A DNA stretch of 64,000 nucleotides from Methylobacterium sp. CB376 (lineage in GTDB: Bacteria; Pseudomonadota; Alphaproteobacteria; Rhizobiales; Beijerinckiaceae): the NCBI RefSeq assembly GCF_029714205.1, contig NZ_CP121648.1, positions 5,219,001 to 5,283,000 of the forward strand, given 5' to 3'. Shown here piece by piece: positions 24,669 to 34,554 of the stretch. The notes under the pieces were generated by a model that saw only the letters and a program-made list of their open reading frames with translations, searched no databases and was not told where the DNA came from. Every line of letters begins with the position of its first letter. Position 1 is the first letter of the stretch. Both the position numbers and the translations under genes were made by a program.

Positions 24669-27442
24669 TGCTGACGGTCAACGGCCTCTCCCAGGAGGCG
24701 GCGCCGCGCCCCGGCCAGTGCCTGCGCACCCTGCTGCGCGACCTCGGCTGGTTCGGCGTGAAGAAGGGCTGCGACGCCGGCGATTGCGGCGCCTGCACGG
24801 TCCATCTCGACGGGGAGCCGGTGCATAGCTGCCTCGTCCCGGCCCTGCGGGCGGAGGGGCGCGCCGTCACGACGATCGAGGGCCTGTCCGGCCCCTGCGG
24901 GCCCGATGCGGCGGTGCCCGACCGGCTGCACCCGGTCCAGGAGGCCTTCCTGGCCGCGCAGGGCTTCCAGTGCGGCTTCTGCACGCCTGGCATGGTGATG
25001 ACCGCCGCCGCCCTCGACCAGGGCCAGCGGCGCGACCTCGGCGCCGCCCTCAAGGGCAATCTCTGCCGCTGCACCGGCTACCGGGCGATCGCGGACGCGA
25101 TCGCCGGGATCGCCGACGCGATCGCCGGCAGCGCGGACGCGAGTGCGGGCAGCGTCGCGGCCGAGGGCGACGGGGCGGGGGGTGATCCCTGCGGCCGCAG
25201 CCTGCCCGCCCCGGCCGGGCCGGCGGTGGTGAGCGGGCGGGCGCGCTACACGTTCGACCTCGCGGTCGAGGGGTTGCTCCACCTCAAGGTGCTGCGCTCG
25301 CCCCACGCCCACGCGGAGATCCTGCAGGTCGACCGCGCCGCCGCCCTCGCGGTGCCGGGGGTGGTGGCGGTATTCACCCACGAGGACGTGCCGGCATCCC
25401 GCTACTCGACCGGGCGCCACGAGGATCCGCGCGACGACGCGCCCGACACCCTGATGCTCGACCGGATCGTGCGCTTCGTCGGGCAGCGGGTCGCCGCGGT
25501 GGTGGCGGAGAGCGAGGCGGCGGCCGAGGCGGGCGTGGCCGCCCTCGTCGTGACCTACGCGCCGCGCCCGGCCCTGCTCGATGCCGAGCGGGCCCTCGAT
25601 CCGGACGCGCCGCGCGTCCACGATCCGGGGCCGCCCGGCGCCGACGCCCCGCCGCTCCACCCTCATCCGAACATCGCGGCCGAGGTGCACGGACAGGTCG
25701 GCGACGTCGAGGCCGGCTTCGCCGAGGCCGACCTGGTGATCGAGGGCACGTACCGCTCGCAGCGCATCCAGCACGCCCACCTGGAGACGCACGGGGCGCT
25801 GGGCTGGCGCGACGAGGCGGGCCGCCTCGTCCTTCGCACCAGCAGCCAGGTGCCCTTCCTGACCCGCGACGCCCTCGCGGCGCTGCTGGGCCTCGACCGG
25901 GCGCAGGTGCGGGTGCTGTGCGGGCGGGTCGGCGGCGGCTTCGGCGGCAAGCAGGAGATGCTGACCGAGGACTTGGTGGCCCTGGCGGTGCTGCGCCTCG
26001 GGCGGCCGGTGAAGTGGGAATTCACGCGCGGCGAGCAGTTCACCGGGGCGACGACCCGCCACCCGATGCGGGTCCGCGTCAAGCTCGGCGCGCGGCGCGA
26101 CGGCACGCTCACCGCCATCGCCCTCGACGTGCTCGCCGAGACCGGCGCCTACGCCAACCACGCGGGCGGCGTGCTCCACCACGGCTGCAACGAGGTGATC
26201 GGCGTCTATCGCTGCCCGAACAAGCGGGTGGACGGCGTCTCGGTCTACACCCACACGGTGCCGGCGGGGGCCTTCCGGGGCTACGGCCTGAGCCAGACCA
26301 TCTTCGCGGTCGAATCGGCGATGGACGACCTCGCGCGCGGCCTCGGCCTCGACCCCTACCTCCTGCGCCGCCGCAACGCGGTGCGGCCGGGCGATCCCCT
26401 GGTCTCGACCAGCCTGGAGCCCCACGACGTCGCCTACGGCTCCTACGGGCTCGACCAATGCCTCGACCGCGCCGAGGCGGCGATGCGGGAGCCCGGCGGC
26501 GAGGCCCCGCCCGGGCCCGGCTGGCGCGTCGGCGAGGGCATGGCGATGGCGATGATCGACACGATCCCGCCCCGCGGGCACCGCGCCGAGGCCCGCCTCT
26601 CGCTCACCGGGGCGGGCACCTACGCGCTCGCGGTCGGCACCGCCGAGTTCGGCAACGGCACCGCGACGGTGCACGGGCAGATCGCCGCCTCGGTGCTCGG
26701 GACGCGGCCGGGGCGGGTGCGCCTGCACGCCTCCGACACCGACGCGGTCGGCCACGACACCGGCGCCTACGGCAGCACCGGCACGGTGGTGGCCGGGCAG
26801 GCGACGTTGCGGGCGGCGGAGGACCTGGCGCGGGCGATCCGCGCCGCGGCGGCGGCCCGCACCGGCACGGACCCGGCGGCGTGCCGGCTCGCGGGCGAGG
26901 CGGTCGAGACCCCGGCCGGCCCGGTGCCGCTCGCGGATCTCGCGCCGCTCGACGCGGTCGGGCGCGCGGATGGCAGCCCGCGCTCCGTGGCCTTCAACGT
27001 GCAGGCTTTCCGGGTCGCCGTGCATCCGGGGACCGGCGAGGTGCGGATCCTGCGCAGCGTGCACGCGGCGGATGCGGGCCGGGTCATCAACCCGATGCAG
27101 TGCCGCGGCCAGATCGAGGGCGGCGTGGCGCAGGCGCTCGGCGCGGCGCTCTACGAGGAGGTGCGCCTCGACGGCGCGGGCCGCGTGGAGACCCAGAGCT
27201 TCCGCAGCTACCATATCCCGGCCTTCGCGGACGTGCCGCGCACCGAGGTCCTCTTCGCCGACACCTACGACCGGATCGGTCCGCTCGGCGCGAAATCGAT
27301 GAGCGAGAGCCCGTTCAACCCGGTGGCGGCGGCGCTCGGCAACGCCATCCGCGACGCGACCGGTGCCCGGCTCACCGAGACTCCCTTCGCGCCGGACCGG
27401 ATCTACCGGGCGGTCGCGGCGGCGCGCACCTGCGGGTCCTGA
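24665..27442 (+). CDS. molybdenum hydroxylase, fused 2Fe-2S and molybdopterin subunits
   Basis: 925 residues. The N-terminal 165 are a complete CoxS-like unit with plant-type 2Fe-2S cysteines C36, C41, C44, C56 and second-cluster cysteines C103, C106, C134, C136. A repetitive Ala/Asp/Gly/Ser linker (about 141-180) joins it to a CoxL/XdhB-like Mo domain (about 185-925) with VGGGFGGKQEMLTED, AFRGYGLSQ (not the CO-dehydrogenase AYRCSFR loop) and active-site E881 in GAKSMSES. It hydroxylates an aldehyde or N-heterocycle; the substrate is not predictable. Coupled to the FAD gene by overlap. No XdhC-type maturation gene is next to it. Confidence 0.9.
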   Translation: MMLTVNGLSQEAAPRPGQCLRTLLRDLGWFGVKKGCDAGDCGACTVHLDGEPVHSCLVPALRAEGRAVTTIEGLSGPCGPDAAVPDRLHPVQEAFLAAQGFQCGFCTPGMVMTAAALDQGQRRDLGAALKGNLCRCTGYRAIADAIAGIADAIAGSADASAGSVAAEGDGAGGDPCGRSLPAPAGPAVVSGRARYTFDLAVEGLLHLKVLRSPHAHAEILQVDRAAALAVPGVVAVFTHEDVPASRYSTGRHEDPRDDAPDTLMLDRIVRFVGQRVAAVVAESEAAAEAGVAALVVTYAPRPALLDAERALDPDAPRVHDPGPPGADAPPLHPHPNIAAEVHGQVGDVEAGFAEADLVIEGTYRSQRIQHAHLETHGALGWRDEAGRLVLRTSSQVPFLTRDALAALLGLDRAQVRVLCGRVGGGFGGKQEMLTEDLVALAVLRLGRPVKWEFTRGEQFTGATTRHPMRVRVKLGARRDGTLTAIALDVLAETGAYANHAGGVLHHGCNEVIGVYRCPNKRVDGVSVYTHTVPAGAFRGYGLSQTIFAVESAMDDLARGLGLDPYLLRRRNAVRPGDPLVSTSLEPHDVAYGSYGLDQCLDRAEAAMREPGGEAPPGPGWRVGEGMAMAMIDTIPPRGHRAEARLSLTGAGTYALAVGTAEFGNGTATVHGQIAASVLGTRPGRVRLHASDTDAVGHDTGAYGSTGTVVAGQATLRAAEDLARAIRAAAAARTGTDPAACRLAGEAVETPAGPVPLADLAPLDAVGRADGSPRSVAFNVQAFRVAVHPGTGEVRILRSVHAADAGRVINPMQCRGQIEGGVAQALGAALYEEVRLDGAGRVETQSFRSYHIPAFADVPRTEVLFADTYDRIGPLGAKSMSESPFNPVAAALGNAIRDATGARLTETPFAPDRIYRAVAAARTCGS

Positions 27443-27480
27443 CCCTGCTGCGCCGGCGCCTCAGGGTGAATGTGTCGTAC

Positions 27481-27528
27481 GACATCCGGCGGATTGCGTC
27501 GCCATGCGGATGTCGGCTTCGCTCAAGC
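27481..27528 (+). repeat. dispersed intergenic repeat, copy A (partial)
   Basis: GACATCCG (27481-27488) and CGGATGTC (27507-27514) form a hairpin; the conserved GGCTTCGCTCAAGC follows. Shares the core with copies at 35180, 46594, 48159 and 49679 but lacks the long second hairpin. Sits in the 265-base gap between the Mo hydroxylase and the convergent L,D-transpeptidase gene, which otherwise shows nothing. Confidence 0.75.
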
Positions 27529-27707
27529 CCTGAAGGATGAAGGACGCATATCGGCAGAGCGCCGTGAACCTGCTGATCCTTCCAATTCCCTACAAGTGCC
27601 GCCGGTGAGGCGGGACCGTTGCGGCATCCGCATCGTTCCTCCTGCTGCGGGTGCCAGGAGCATCGTGCCGAAGCCGTGCAGCGCGCGCGTCGGCCCGCGC
27701 AGCCGCC

Positions 27708-29264
27708 TCAATTGGCCTTTGCGGTCGCCGCCGCGTCGGCCCGCTTGGCCGGCGCCCCCGACGCCTTGGCCTCGCCGCCCGCCCGCTTCTGGGCGGCGGC
27801 CTTGGGATTGGCCGGCTTGTGCGCCTCGGCAGGCTTGTGCGCGTCGCTCGTCTTGGCCGCCGGGTGGGCGTGCGGCGCCTTCCTGGGGGCCGGCGGCGTC
27901 GGCTCGGGCGCGGGCGGCGGCGGCAGCGCCGCCTGGGCGGTCGGCGGCGCCGCGGCGGTGCCGAACAGGTTGCCGAGGAGCTTGCGGTAGGCCGACGGGT
28001 CGTCCTCCGCGCTCGCCACGGTCACCGGGGCGGGCGCCGCCGCGCCGGCGGCCGGCGCGGCGGCGAGCGCCTGCGCGGCCTCCCGGCTCGGGATCGCGGG
28101 CGGCTCGGCGGCGGGCGCCGCGAAGGCGAGCGCGGTCGGCTTCGCGGAAGGCTTCGCACCGCCGAGCTTGCGGGCCGCCGCCCCGTTCGCGGCCTCGGCC
28201 CGGCCGTCATGCGCCTTGCCGTCCGGCGCCTTCGCGTCCGCCGCCTTGGCCTCGGCCATCAGGATCGGCCGGCCCTTGGCGTCGACCGGGATCTCCTCGG
28301 GTCCGGCCGCGATCGCCTCCGGCCGGCTCACCATGCCGAGATCGGGCCGCCGCGCCTGCTCGGCGAAGAGCTGCGTGCTCGGCGCCGTCTCGCGGAAGAA
28401 CGGGTGCTGGCCGCCATCCCTGTAGACCACCCGCACGGACGGAGCGCCCTTGGCGATCAGCTCGGCGACCTGCTGCTCGTCCTTGCCGCGCTTCTCCGCC
28501 ACCAGCGGGTCGACCTTCGGGGCGCAGGACCCCGCCGCCGCATCCTGGCCGCCGAACACGTAGCGGGTGCCGCAGACCCCGACCCGCGGCTCCTCGTGCA
28601 GGGCCTCGAAATAATCCGAGCCCTCCTTGAGGTTCTTCCAGAACGGCATGTTCGGGTCGTTGCGGTACTTGGCGAGGTTCTCCGCATTCATCCGAAACGG
28701 GTAGGACTGGAACTGGAAGGCCCGCTGCCCACCCGCGAAGGCCTCGCGGGCGATGGCGTAGATCTCGGCGATCGCCTCGTCGGTCATCGCGAAGCAGCCG
28801 GCCGAGGAGCAGGTCCCGTGCACCATCAGGTAGGTGCCGGTGCGGTTGTTCGCCCGGTCGAAGGCGTTCGGGAAGCCGGTGTCGAACGAGAGGTAGTAGG
28901 AGGAGTTCGGGTTCATCTGGCCCGGAGTGATCGGGTAGAACCCCTCGGGCGCCTGGCGGTCGCCCTGCCGGATCTTCGGGCCGAGCTGGCCGGACCAGCG
29001 GCAGATCGGGAAGGTCTTGAGGAGCGCGTAGCGGCCGTCGCTGCCGCGCTTCCACACCTCCATCTCGGATTCCTTCTTGAAGGCCCGGATGAGGATCGGA
29101 TCGCCCGGCGACATGCCCTTCTGGGACATCAGCGCCACGGTCTTCTGCGGGATCGGCTGCAGGTGGCGGGTCGAGCCGCCGGAGTACATCCCGCCGTCCT
29201 GGCAGGCCCCGAGGGACAGGGCGAGCAGGAGACCGCTTGCCGCCAGCACCGCACGCTTCGCCAT
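27708..29264 (-). CDS. L,D-transpeptidase (YkuD) lipoprotein with long low-complexity tail
   Basis: 518 residues from ATG 29264 (GGGGAG upstream). Lipoprotein signal with lipobox LGAC, lipid-attached C21. YkuD catalytic domain about 50-165, with H149 and nucleophile C157 in VHGTCSSAGCFAM; the family crosslinks peptidoglycan stem peptides or attaches proteins to them. A conserved extension to about 300 follows (MNAENLAKYRNDPNMPFW, VGVCGTRYVFGG, HPFFRETAPS). The last 200 residues are Ala/Pro/Lys/His-rich and presumably span the periplasm or bind the wall. Transcribed alone, downstream of DUF1796 on the same strand. Confidence 0.9.
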   Translation of the reverse strand: MAKRAVLAASGLLLALSLGACQDGGMYSGGSTRHLQPIPQKTVALMSQKGMSPGDPILIRAFKKESEMEVWKRGSDGRYALLKTFPICRWSGQLGPKIRQGDRQAPEGFYPITPGQMNPNSSYYLSFDTGFPNAFDRANNRTGTYLMVHGTCSSAGCFAMTDEAIAEIYAIAREAFAGGQRAFQFQSYPFRMNAENLAKYRNDPNMPFWKNLKEGSDYFEALHEEPRVGVCGTRYVFGGQDAAAGSCAPKVDPLVAEKRGKDEQQVAELIAKGAPSVRVVYRDGGQHPFFRETAPSTQLFAEQARRPDLGMVSRPEAIAAGPEEIPVDAKGRPILMAEAKAADAKAPDGKAHDGRAEAANGAAARKLGGAKPSAKPTALAFAAPAAEPPAIPSREAAQALAAAPAAGAAAPAPVTVASAEDDPSAYRKLLGNLFGTAAAPPTAQAALPPPPAPEPTPPAPRKAPHAHPAAKTSDAHKPAEAHKPANPKAAAQKRAGGEAKASGAPAKRADAAATAKAN

Positions 29265-29391
29265 GGGGCTCCCCGTTCTCGCCAAATGCCCGAAGCACAA
29301 TGCCGCTTCGGATCGACCTCGCCCAACCCCATAGCTTCGTTAAGCTTGACCGGACCTTACCGCAAGCAGCGGCGGCCCGCCTGTCCCTCGC

Positions 29392-30111
29392 TCAACGATG
29401 GCCGGGACGGTCGCGCCGCGCGGCGGCCCGGACGAGATCGCGCACCAGGGCATCGTCGCCGTCTTCGGCGAAACGAAGGCCGAGCGAGGCCGAGCGCGTG
29501 TGAATCCTGTGGAAGTCGAGATCCTCCATCCCCAGGTCGATCCGCTCCGCCCGGGGGCTCGCGGCCCCGGGCTCGACTTGCAGGACCAGGACGCGATTGC
29601 GCGACGGCGCGCGTGACAGCATGTCGCAGATGGCGATCGCGTCCTCGGGCGCCACCGGCCAGGCCGACAGAATGTAGTGCTGGTTGACCGCCTCCGGATC
29701 GGCGAGCGCCGCGCGCAGGCGGCGCACGCCGGCCTCCAGGAAGCGGTAATCCTCGGGCGAGGTCGCCGGATCGTGGTGGTTGAACACCACCGGCACGCCG
29801 CAGCAGGCGCGGTAGTAGCGGTGGCGGCAGCGGGTCAGCGCCGGGTCGGGCCGTTCCTCGGGCGGCACGGTCTCGTACTCGGCGGGGTCGAGGAGCCGGG
29901 CGAAATCGTTCGCGAGGCAGTCCCGGACCATCGCGGCCGAGGAGAAGATCCAGTCGAAGGGCCCCGACCAGCCGCGCAGGCCCGTCTCCTTCAGCACCTG
30001 CGCCATGTGGCAGTGGCTGCCCAGCGAGATGTGGTTGGTGCGGCCCGGCTCGCGGCTGTCGGCGTGGCGGCCGAGGCGGCCGAGCAGCCGGGCCGCGAGC
30101 CCGCCGGTCAC
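29392..30111 (-). CDS. DUF1796 family putative cysteine peptidase
   Basis: 239 residues. The family signature is visible near the N-terminus: [31 protein letters not shown], with Cys and the PFDWI block, and later FNHHDP, which supplies the conserved His. Members are predicted papain-like cysteine peptidases but are biochemically uncharacterised as far as I know. The start is GTG 30111, overlapping the accA stop by 4 bases (GTGA), so it is translationally coupled to accA. The ribosome site is poor, which suits coupling. Confidence 0.78.
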   Translation of the reverse strand: MTGGLAARLLGRLGRHADSREPGRTNHISLGSHCHMAQVLKETGLRGWSGPFDWIFSSAAMVRDCLANDFARLLDPAEYETVPPEERPDPALTRCRHRYYRACCGVPVVFNHHDPATSPEDYRFLEAGVRRLRAALADPEAVNQHYILSAWPVAPEDAIAICDMLSRAPSRNRVLVLQVEPGAASPRAERIDLGMEDLDFHRIHTRSASLGLRFAEDGDDALVRDLVRAAARRDRPGHR

Positions 30112-31061
30112 AGCTTGCGCCCGATCTCGAGGAATTTCTGGGCGCGCTGGTCGCGCAGGGCCTCCGCGTCGAGGCCGTCGAGCCCGGCGAGACCCTCGGC
30201 GATGGCCTCCTCGGCGGCGCGGAACGCGGCCGCCGGGTCGCGGTGGGCCCCGCCGGTCGGCTCGGGCACGATGGCGTCGATCACGCCGAGGCGCAGCAGG
30301 TCCTGGGCGGTGATCTTCATCGCGGTGGCGGCGTCCTGCGCGCGCCCGGCGTCGCGCCACAGGATCGAGGCCGCCCCCTCGGGCGAGATCACGCTGTAGA
30401 TCGCGTGTTCGAGCATCAGCACCCGGTTGGCGGTGGCGAGCGCGATGGCGCCCCCCGAGCCGCCCTCCCCGATCACCAGGGCGAGGTTCGGGGTGCCGAG
30501 GGCGAGGCAGGCCTCCGTCGAGCGGGCGATGGCCTCGGCCTGGCCGCGCTCCTCGGCGTCGATGCCCGGATAGGCCCCGGCCGTGTCGACGAAGGTGAGG
30601 ACCGGCAGCCCGAAGCGCCCGGCGAGGTCCATGAGGCGGACCGCCTTGCGGTAGCCCTCGGGGCGGGCCATGCCGAAATTGTGGCGGATGCGCGCCTCGG
30701 TGCTGGCGCCCTTCTCCTGCCCGATCACGCAGACGGGCCGCCCGCGGAAGCGGCCGAAGCCGCCCACGATGGCCTCGTCCTCGCCGAAGCTGCGGTCGCC
30801 GGCCAGCGGCGTGAACTCGCTGATCAGCGCGTCGCAGTAATCGACGAAGTGCGGGCGCTGCGGATGGCGGGCGACCTGCGTCTTCTGCCAGGGCGTGAGG
30901 GCGGCGTAGAGCTCGGCGAGGGCCGCGGCGGCCTTGCTCTCGAGCCGCGCCACGTCCTCGGCGATCGCCACCGCGCCGTCGCGGGCGCCGAGGGCGCGCA
31001 ACTCCTCCAGCTTGGCCTCGAGTTCGGCGACCGGCTTTTCGAAATCGAGGTAGGAGCGCAT
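30108..31061 (-). CDS. accA: acetyl-CoA carboxylase carboxyltransferase subunit alpha
   Basis: 317 residues, the standard length. Catalyses transfer of the carboxyl group from biotin to acetyl-CoA together with AccD, first step of fatty-acid synthesis. Starts [19 protein letters not shown]; contains [66 protein letters not shown] and [42 protein letters not shown], all AccA blocks. ATG 31061. Divergent from the patatin gene across 215 bases. Confidence 0.97.
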   Translation of the reverse strand: MRSYLDFEKPVAELEAKLEELRALGARDGAVAIAEDVARLESKAAAALAELYAALTPWQKTQVARHPQRPHFVDYCDALISEFTPLAGDRSFGEDEAIVGGFGRFRGRPVCVIGQEKGASTEARIRHNFGMARPEGYRKAVRLMDLAGRFGLPVLTFVDTAGAYPGIDAEERGQAEAIARSTEACLALGTPNLALVIGEGGSGGAIALATANRVLMLEHAIYSVISPEGAASILWRDAGRAQDAATAMKITAQDLLRLGVIDAIVPEPTGGAHRDPAAAFRAAEEAIAEGLAGLDGLDAEALRDQRAQKFLEIGRKL

Positions 31062-31276
31062 CGGATCCCGTGCTGATCGGTCCGTCGGGGGCGCGCGGCC
31101 GGCTCCTGACAGGGCCCGGCCCCGCATGCGGAGCGTCCGGCCGGCGAGGGCCGCGCGGCGGGCGGGCACCGCTTGGCGGACGGGCCCGGCCCTGTCAACC
31201 CGCGATCGGCGCGGCCCGCGCCGGCCGCGGGGCTGCGCCCGCCCGCCCATCCCTTGCTCTTCGTCACCGGAGCGTC

Positions 31277-32446
31277 ATGCTGGCGCGCGAGATCGGACGG
31301 GATGCGGAGACGGGCCGGATGGCATCGCGCGAGGGCAACCGGGACGAGTGCCACGTGCTCGTCCTGCAGGGGGGCGGCGCGCTCGGCTCCTACCAGGCCG
31401 GCGTCGTCGAGGCGATGCAGGAGGGCGGGATCGCGCCCGAATGGGTCGCCGGCATCTCGATCGGGGCGATCAACGCCGCGATCGTCGCCGGCAACCCGCC
31501 GGAGCGCCGCGTGGCGCGGCTGCGCAGCTTCTGGGAGCAGGTCAGCTCCGGCTTCCAGGTGCAGCCGCTCTGGCCGGGCGAGCAGGCGCGCAGCCTGCTC
31601 AACGAGATCAGCGCGAATTTCGGCGCCACCTTCGGGATCGCGGGCTACTTTCAGCCCCGGCTGCCCCCGCCCTACCTGTTCCCGCCCGGCGCGCCCGAGG
31701 CGCTGAGCTACTACGACACCGCGGCGTTGCGCGAGACGCTGCTCCAGCTCGTCGATTTCGACCGGATCAACCGGCGCGAGACGCGCCTCAGCGTCGGGGC
31801 CGTCAACATCCGGACCGGCAACTTCACGTATTTCGACAACCTGCGCGACGAGATCGGCCCCGAGCACATCATGGCCTCGGGCGCCCTGCCGCCGGGTTTC
31901 CCGCCGGTCGAGATCGAGGGCGAGCATTACTGGGACGGCGGCCTGGTCTCGAACACGCCCCTGCAGCACGTCCTCGACGAGGAGCGCTGCCGGGACCTGA
32001 TGATCTTCCAGGTCGACCTGTTCAGCGCCCGCGGGCCGATGCCCCGCACCCTCTCGGAGGCGGCCGAGCGCGAGAAGGACATCCGCTACTCCAGCCGCAC
32101 GCGGATGAACACCAACGACCAGGTCGAGATCCGGCGGGCCAAGACCGCCTTCCGGCGCCTCGCCGAGAAGCTGCCGCCGGAGCTGCGCGAGGACCCGGAC
32201 GCGGCCTTCCTCTCGGAGATCAGCCACGAGAACGCGGTGTCGATCCTGCAGCTGATCTACCGGCGAAAGACCTACGAGGGCAACGCCAAGGATTACGAGT
32301 TTTCGCGCCAGACCATGCTGGAGCATTGGTCGGCCGGCCGCAGCGACGTGCGCCGCTCGTTCCGCCACCGCGAGTGGCTCGCGCGCTGCCGGCCGGATGA
32401 GGCGGGCGTCGCGGTGTTCGACCTCACGCGGGACGCCCGCGACTGA
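31277..32446 (+). CDS. patatin-like phospholipase, DUF3734 type
   Basis: 389 residues. Patatin domain about 25-230: oxyanion loop QGGGALGSYQAG (31-42), nucleophile S61 in GISIG, catalytic D220 in WDGG. The C-terminal region (YSSRTRMNTNDQVEIRRAKTAF, LQLIYRRKTYEGNAKDYEFSRQTMLEHW) matches the DUF3734 extension of this family. It is a serine hydrolase, lipase or esterase. It precedes 3-hydroxybutyrate dehydrogenase by 45 bases, a pairing common in Rhizobiales and consistent with polyhydroxybutyrate or lipid turnover. ATG 31277, CGGAG about 5 bases upstream. Confidence 0.9.
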   Translation: MLAREIGRDAETGRMASREGNRDECHVLVLQGGGALGSYQAGVVEAMQEGGIAPEWVAGISIGAINAAIVAGNPPERRVARLRSFWEQVSSGFQVQPLWPGEQARSLLNEISANFGATFGIAGYFQPRLPPPYLFPPGAPEALSYYDTAALRETLLQLVDFDRINRRETRLSVGAVNIRTGNFTYFDNLRDEIGPEHIMASGALPPGFPPVEIEGEHYWDGGLVSNTPLQHVLDEERCRDLMIFQVDLFSARGPMPRTLSEAAEREKDIRYSSRTRMNTNDQVEIRRAKTAFRRLAEKLPPELREDPDAAFLSEISHENAVSILQLIYRRKTYEGNAKDYEFSRQTMLEHWSAGRSDVRRSFRHREWLARCRPDEAGVAVFDLTRDARD

Positions 32447-32491
32447 GCCCCGCCCCGGCGGTCCCCTTCCCCATCGAGCCAGGAGGCTTGC

Positions 32492-33277
32492 ATGACCCTC
32501 ACCGCGAAGACCGCTGTCGTGACCGGATCGACGAGCGGAATCGGCCTCGCCATCGCGCGCGCCTTCGCCAAGGAAGGCGCCAACGTGGTGCTCAACGGCT
32601 TCGGGAAGCCGGAGGAGATCGAGCGCGAGCGCGCCGGCATCGAGTCCGAGTTCGGCGTGAAGGCGCTCTACTCGGGCGCCGACATGTCGAAGCCGGAGGA
32701 GATCGCCGGGATGATCGCCGAGGCGGAATCCGCCTTCGGGGCCGTCGACGTGCTGGTGAACAACGCCGGCATCCAGTTCGTCTCGCCGATCGAGGAGTTC
32801 CCGCTCGCCAAGTGGGATCAGATCATCGCGATCAACCTCTCCTCCGCGTTCCACGCGATGCGGGCCGCGATCCCCGGCATGAAGCGCAAGGGCTGGGGCC
32901 GGATCATCAACACGGCCTCGGCCCACTCGCTGGTGGCCTCGCCCTACAAGTCCGCCTACGTCTCGGCCAAGCACGGCATCGCCGGGCTCACCAAGACCGC
33001 GGCGCTCGAACTCGCGCCGCACAAGGTCACGGTGAACTGCATCTCGCCGGGCTACGTCTGGACGCCGCTCGTGGAGAGCCAGATCCCCGACACCATGAAG
33101 GCGCGGGGCCTGACCCGGGAGCAGGTGATCGACGACGTGCTGCTGGCGGCCCAGCCCACCAAGGAATTCGTGACCGTCGACCAGGTGGCGGCGCTCGCGG
33201 TCTTCCTGTGCTCGGATGCGGCGAGCCAGATCACCGGCGCCAACATCTCGGTCGACGGCGGCTGGACCGCCGCCTGA
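32492..33277 (+). CDS. bdhA: 3-hydroxybutyrate dehydrogenase
   Basis: 261-residue classical SDR. NAD site TGSTSGIG (11-18), NNAG, catalytic Ser/Tyr/Lys in NTASAHSLVASPYKSAYVSAKHG, and the family-typical NCISPGYVWTPLVESQIPD and AAQPTKEFVTVDQVAALAVFLCSDAASQITGANISVDGGWTA. It oxidises (R)-3-hydroxybutyrate to acetoacetate in PHB degradation. AGGAGG at 32481-32486 precedes ATG 32492. Probably one unit with the patatin gene. Confidence 0.94.
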   Translation: MTLTAKTAVVTGSTSGIGLAIARAFAKEGANVVLNGFGKPEEIERERAGIESEFGVKALYSGADMSKPEEIAGMIAEAESAFGAVDVLVNNAGIQFVSPIEEFPLAKWDQIIAINLSSAFHAMRAAIPGMKRKGWGRIINTASAHSLVASPYKSAYVSAKHGIAGLTKTAALELAPHKVTVNCISPGYVWTPLVESQIPDTMKARGLTREQVIDDVLLAAQPTKEFVTVDQVAALAVFLCSDAASQITGANISVDGGWTAA

Positions 33278-33283
33278 CGGCGC

Positions 33284-33306
33284 CCGGCCGGCTCCGCGCC
33301 GGCCGG
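33284..33306. terminator. GC hairpin between convergent bdhA and amidase
   Basis: CCGGCCGGC (33284-33292), loop TCCGC, GCCGGCCGG (33298-33306), filling the 32-base gap between two stop codons. No T-run; probable shared terminator by position. Confidence 0.55.
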
Positions 33307-33309
33307 CCC

Positions 33310-34554
33310 TCAGCCGAGGGCGCGCTCGATCAGCCGCGCGGCGGCCAGCGCCCGGCCGTCGTCGCCGAAGCGGGCGATGACCTGCACGCCGAGCGGCAGG
33401 CCGTTCGCGTCGGTCTCGACCGGCACGGTCACGCAGGGCACCCCCATCAGCGTCCAGAGGCGGTTGAAGCGCGCGTCGCCCGTGGAGGCGAGGCCCTCCG
33501 GCGCCGGCCCCGGGGCCGCGAGGGTCAGGATCACGTCGACGCCGTCCTCCGCGAAGACGTCCTTGAGGCTGCGCCGGGCCCGGTGGGCCACGCGCCGGCC
33601 CGAATCGTAGGCCTCGGTGGGGATCTCGCGCGCCGCGTCGAGCTGGGCGCGCAGGAGCGGCGGCAGCGCGTCGCGGTGGGTGTTGTATTCCCAGGCGAGC
33701 GCCTGGGCGGCCTCGTAATCCTGGATCACCGGGTGGACCGCGAAGGCCTCGCCGAAGAGCGGCGGCAGGGCGAGGTCGCGCACCCGCGCGCCCGCCCGCT
33801 CCGCCGCCGCGGCGGCGCGGTCGAGGGCGGCGAGCGCCTCGCGGGCGGGCGGCGCGCAGAAATCCTGCCGCACCACGCCGATCCGGGGCTGGCCGGGATC
33901 CCCCGCCGGAAGGTCGATCGCCGGCCGCGCGGCGAGGAGCGCCAGGGCCCGGGCCGCGTCCGCCACCCGGGCCGCGAAGAGGCCGACCGTGTCGAGGGCC
34001 CAGGAATAGGTCTTCACCCCGACGGTGGGCAGCAGGCGGAAGGACGGCTTGACCCCGACCACCCCGCAGAAGGCGGCGGGGCGGATCACCGAGCCGCCGG
34101 TCTGGGTGCCGAGGGCGAGCGGCACCAGCCCGGCCGCGACCGCGGCGGCGGAGCCGGCCGAGGAGCCCCCCGGCGTGTGCGCGAGGTTGCGGGGATTGCG
34201 GGTCGGCGTCGGGTCGAGGAAGGCGAAGGCGGTCGTCGTCGTCTTGGCGAGGGGCACGGCGCCGAGGCGGCGCAGCCGCGCCACCACGGGCGCGTCCGCC
34301 CGCGGGCGCCAGCCCGCGTAGATCGCCGAGCCCATCTCGGTCGCGAGGTCGGCGGTGTCGATGATGTCCTTGACGCCGACCGCGATGCCGGCGAGCGGCC
34401 CCTCCGCGGGCACCGGGCCGGGAGGCAGGGTGCGCAGGATCGCGCCGACCTCGCGGTCGCCGGCAGCGATGGCCTCCCGGGCCTGGGTGATCGCCCCCTC
34501 GGCCGTGAGGCGGCCGTCGCCGATGCGGGCGCGCAGATCGAGAAGCGAGAGCAT
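33310..34554 (-). CDS. amidase signature family hydrolase
   Basis: 414 residues from ATG 34554, chosen for AGGAGG 5 bases upstream (a GTG at 34575 is also open). The Ser-cisSer-Lys triad is readable: K62 in AVGVKDIID, the TPGGSSAGSAAAVAAG block at 128-142, and nucleophile S155 in GTQTGGSVIRPA. It hydrolyses amides; the set includes indoleacetamide, aryl amides and Glu-tRNA-type substrates, but at this length and without GatB/C it is a stand-alone amidase. The substrate is unknown. Convergent with bdhA. Confidence 0.9.
   Translation of the reverse strand: MLSLLDLRARIGDGRLTAEGAITQAREAIAAGDREVGAILRTLPPGPVPAEGPLAGIAVGVKDIIDTADLATEMGSAIYAGWRPRADAPVVARLRRLGAVPLAKTTTTAFAFLDPTPTRNPRNLAHTPGGSSAGSAAAVAAGLVPLALGTQTGGSVIRPAAFCGVVGVKPSFRLLPTVGVKTYSWALDTVGLFAARVADAARALALLAARPAIDLPAGDPGQPRIGVVRQDFCAPPAREALAALDRAAAAAERAGARVRDLALPPLFGEAFAVHPVIQDYEAAQALAWEYNTHRDALPPLLRAQLDAAREIPTEAYDSGRRVAHRARRSLKDVFAEDGVDVILTLAAPGPAPEGLASTGDARFNRLWTLMGVPCVTVPVETDANGLPLGVQVIARFGDDGRALAAARLIERALG

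Noticed and set aside
23864..27214. 1116-codon minus-strand frame opposite the Mo hydroxylase genes
   Set aside because: Opposite strand has complete FAD, 2Fe-2S and Mo motifs; the minus frame shows none.
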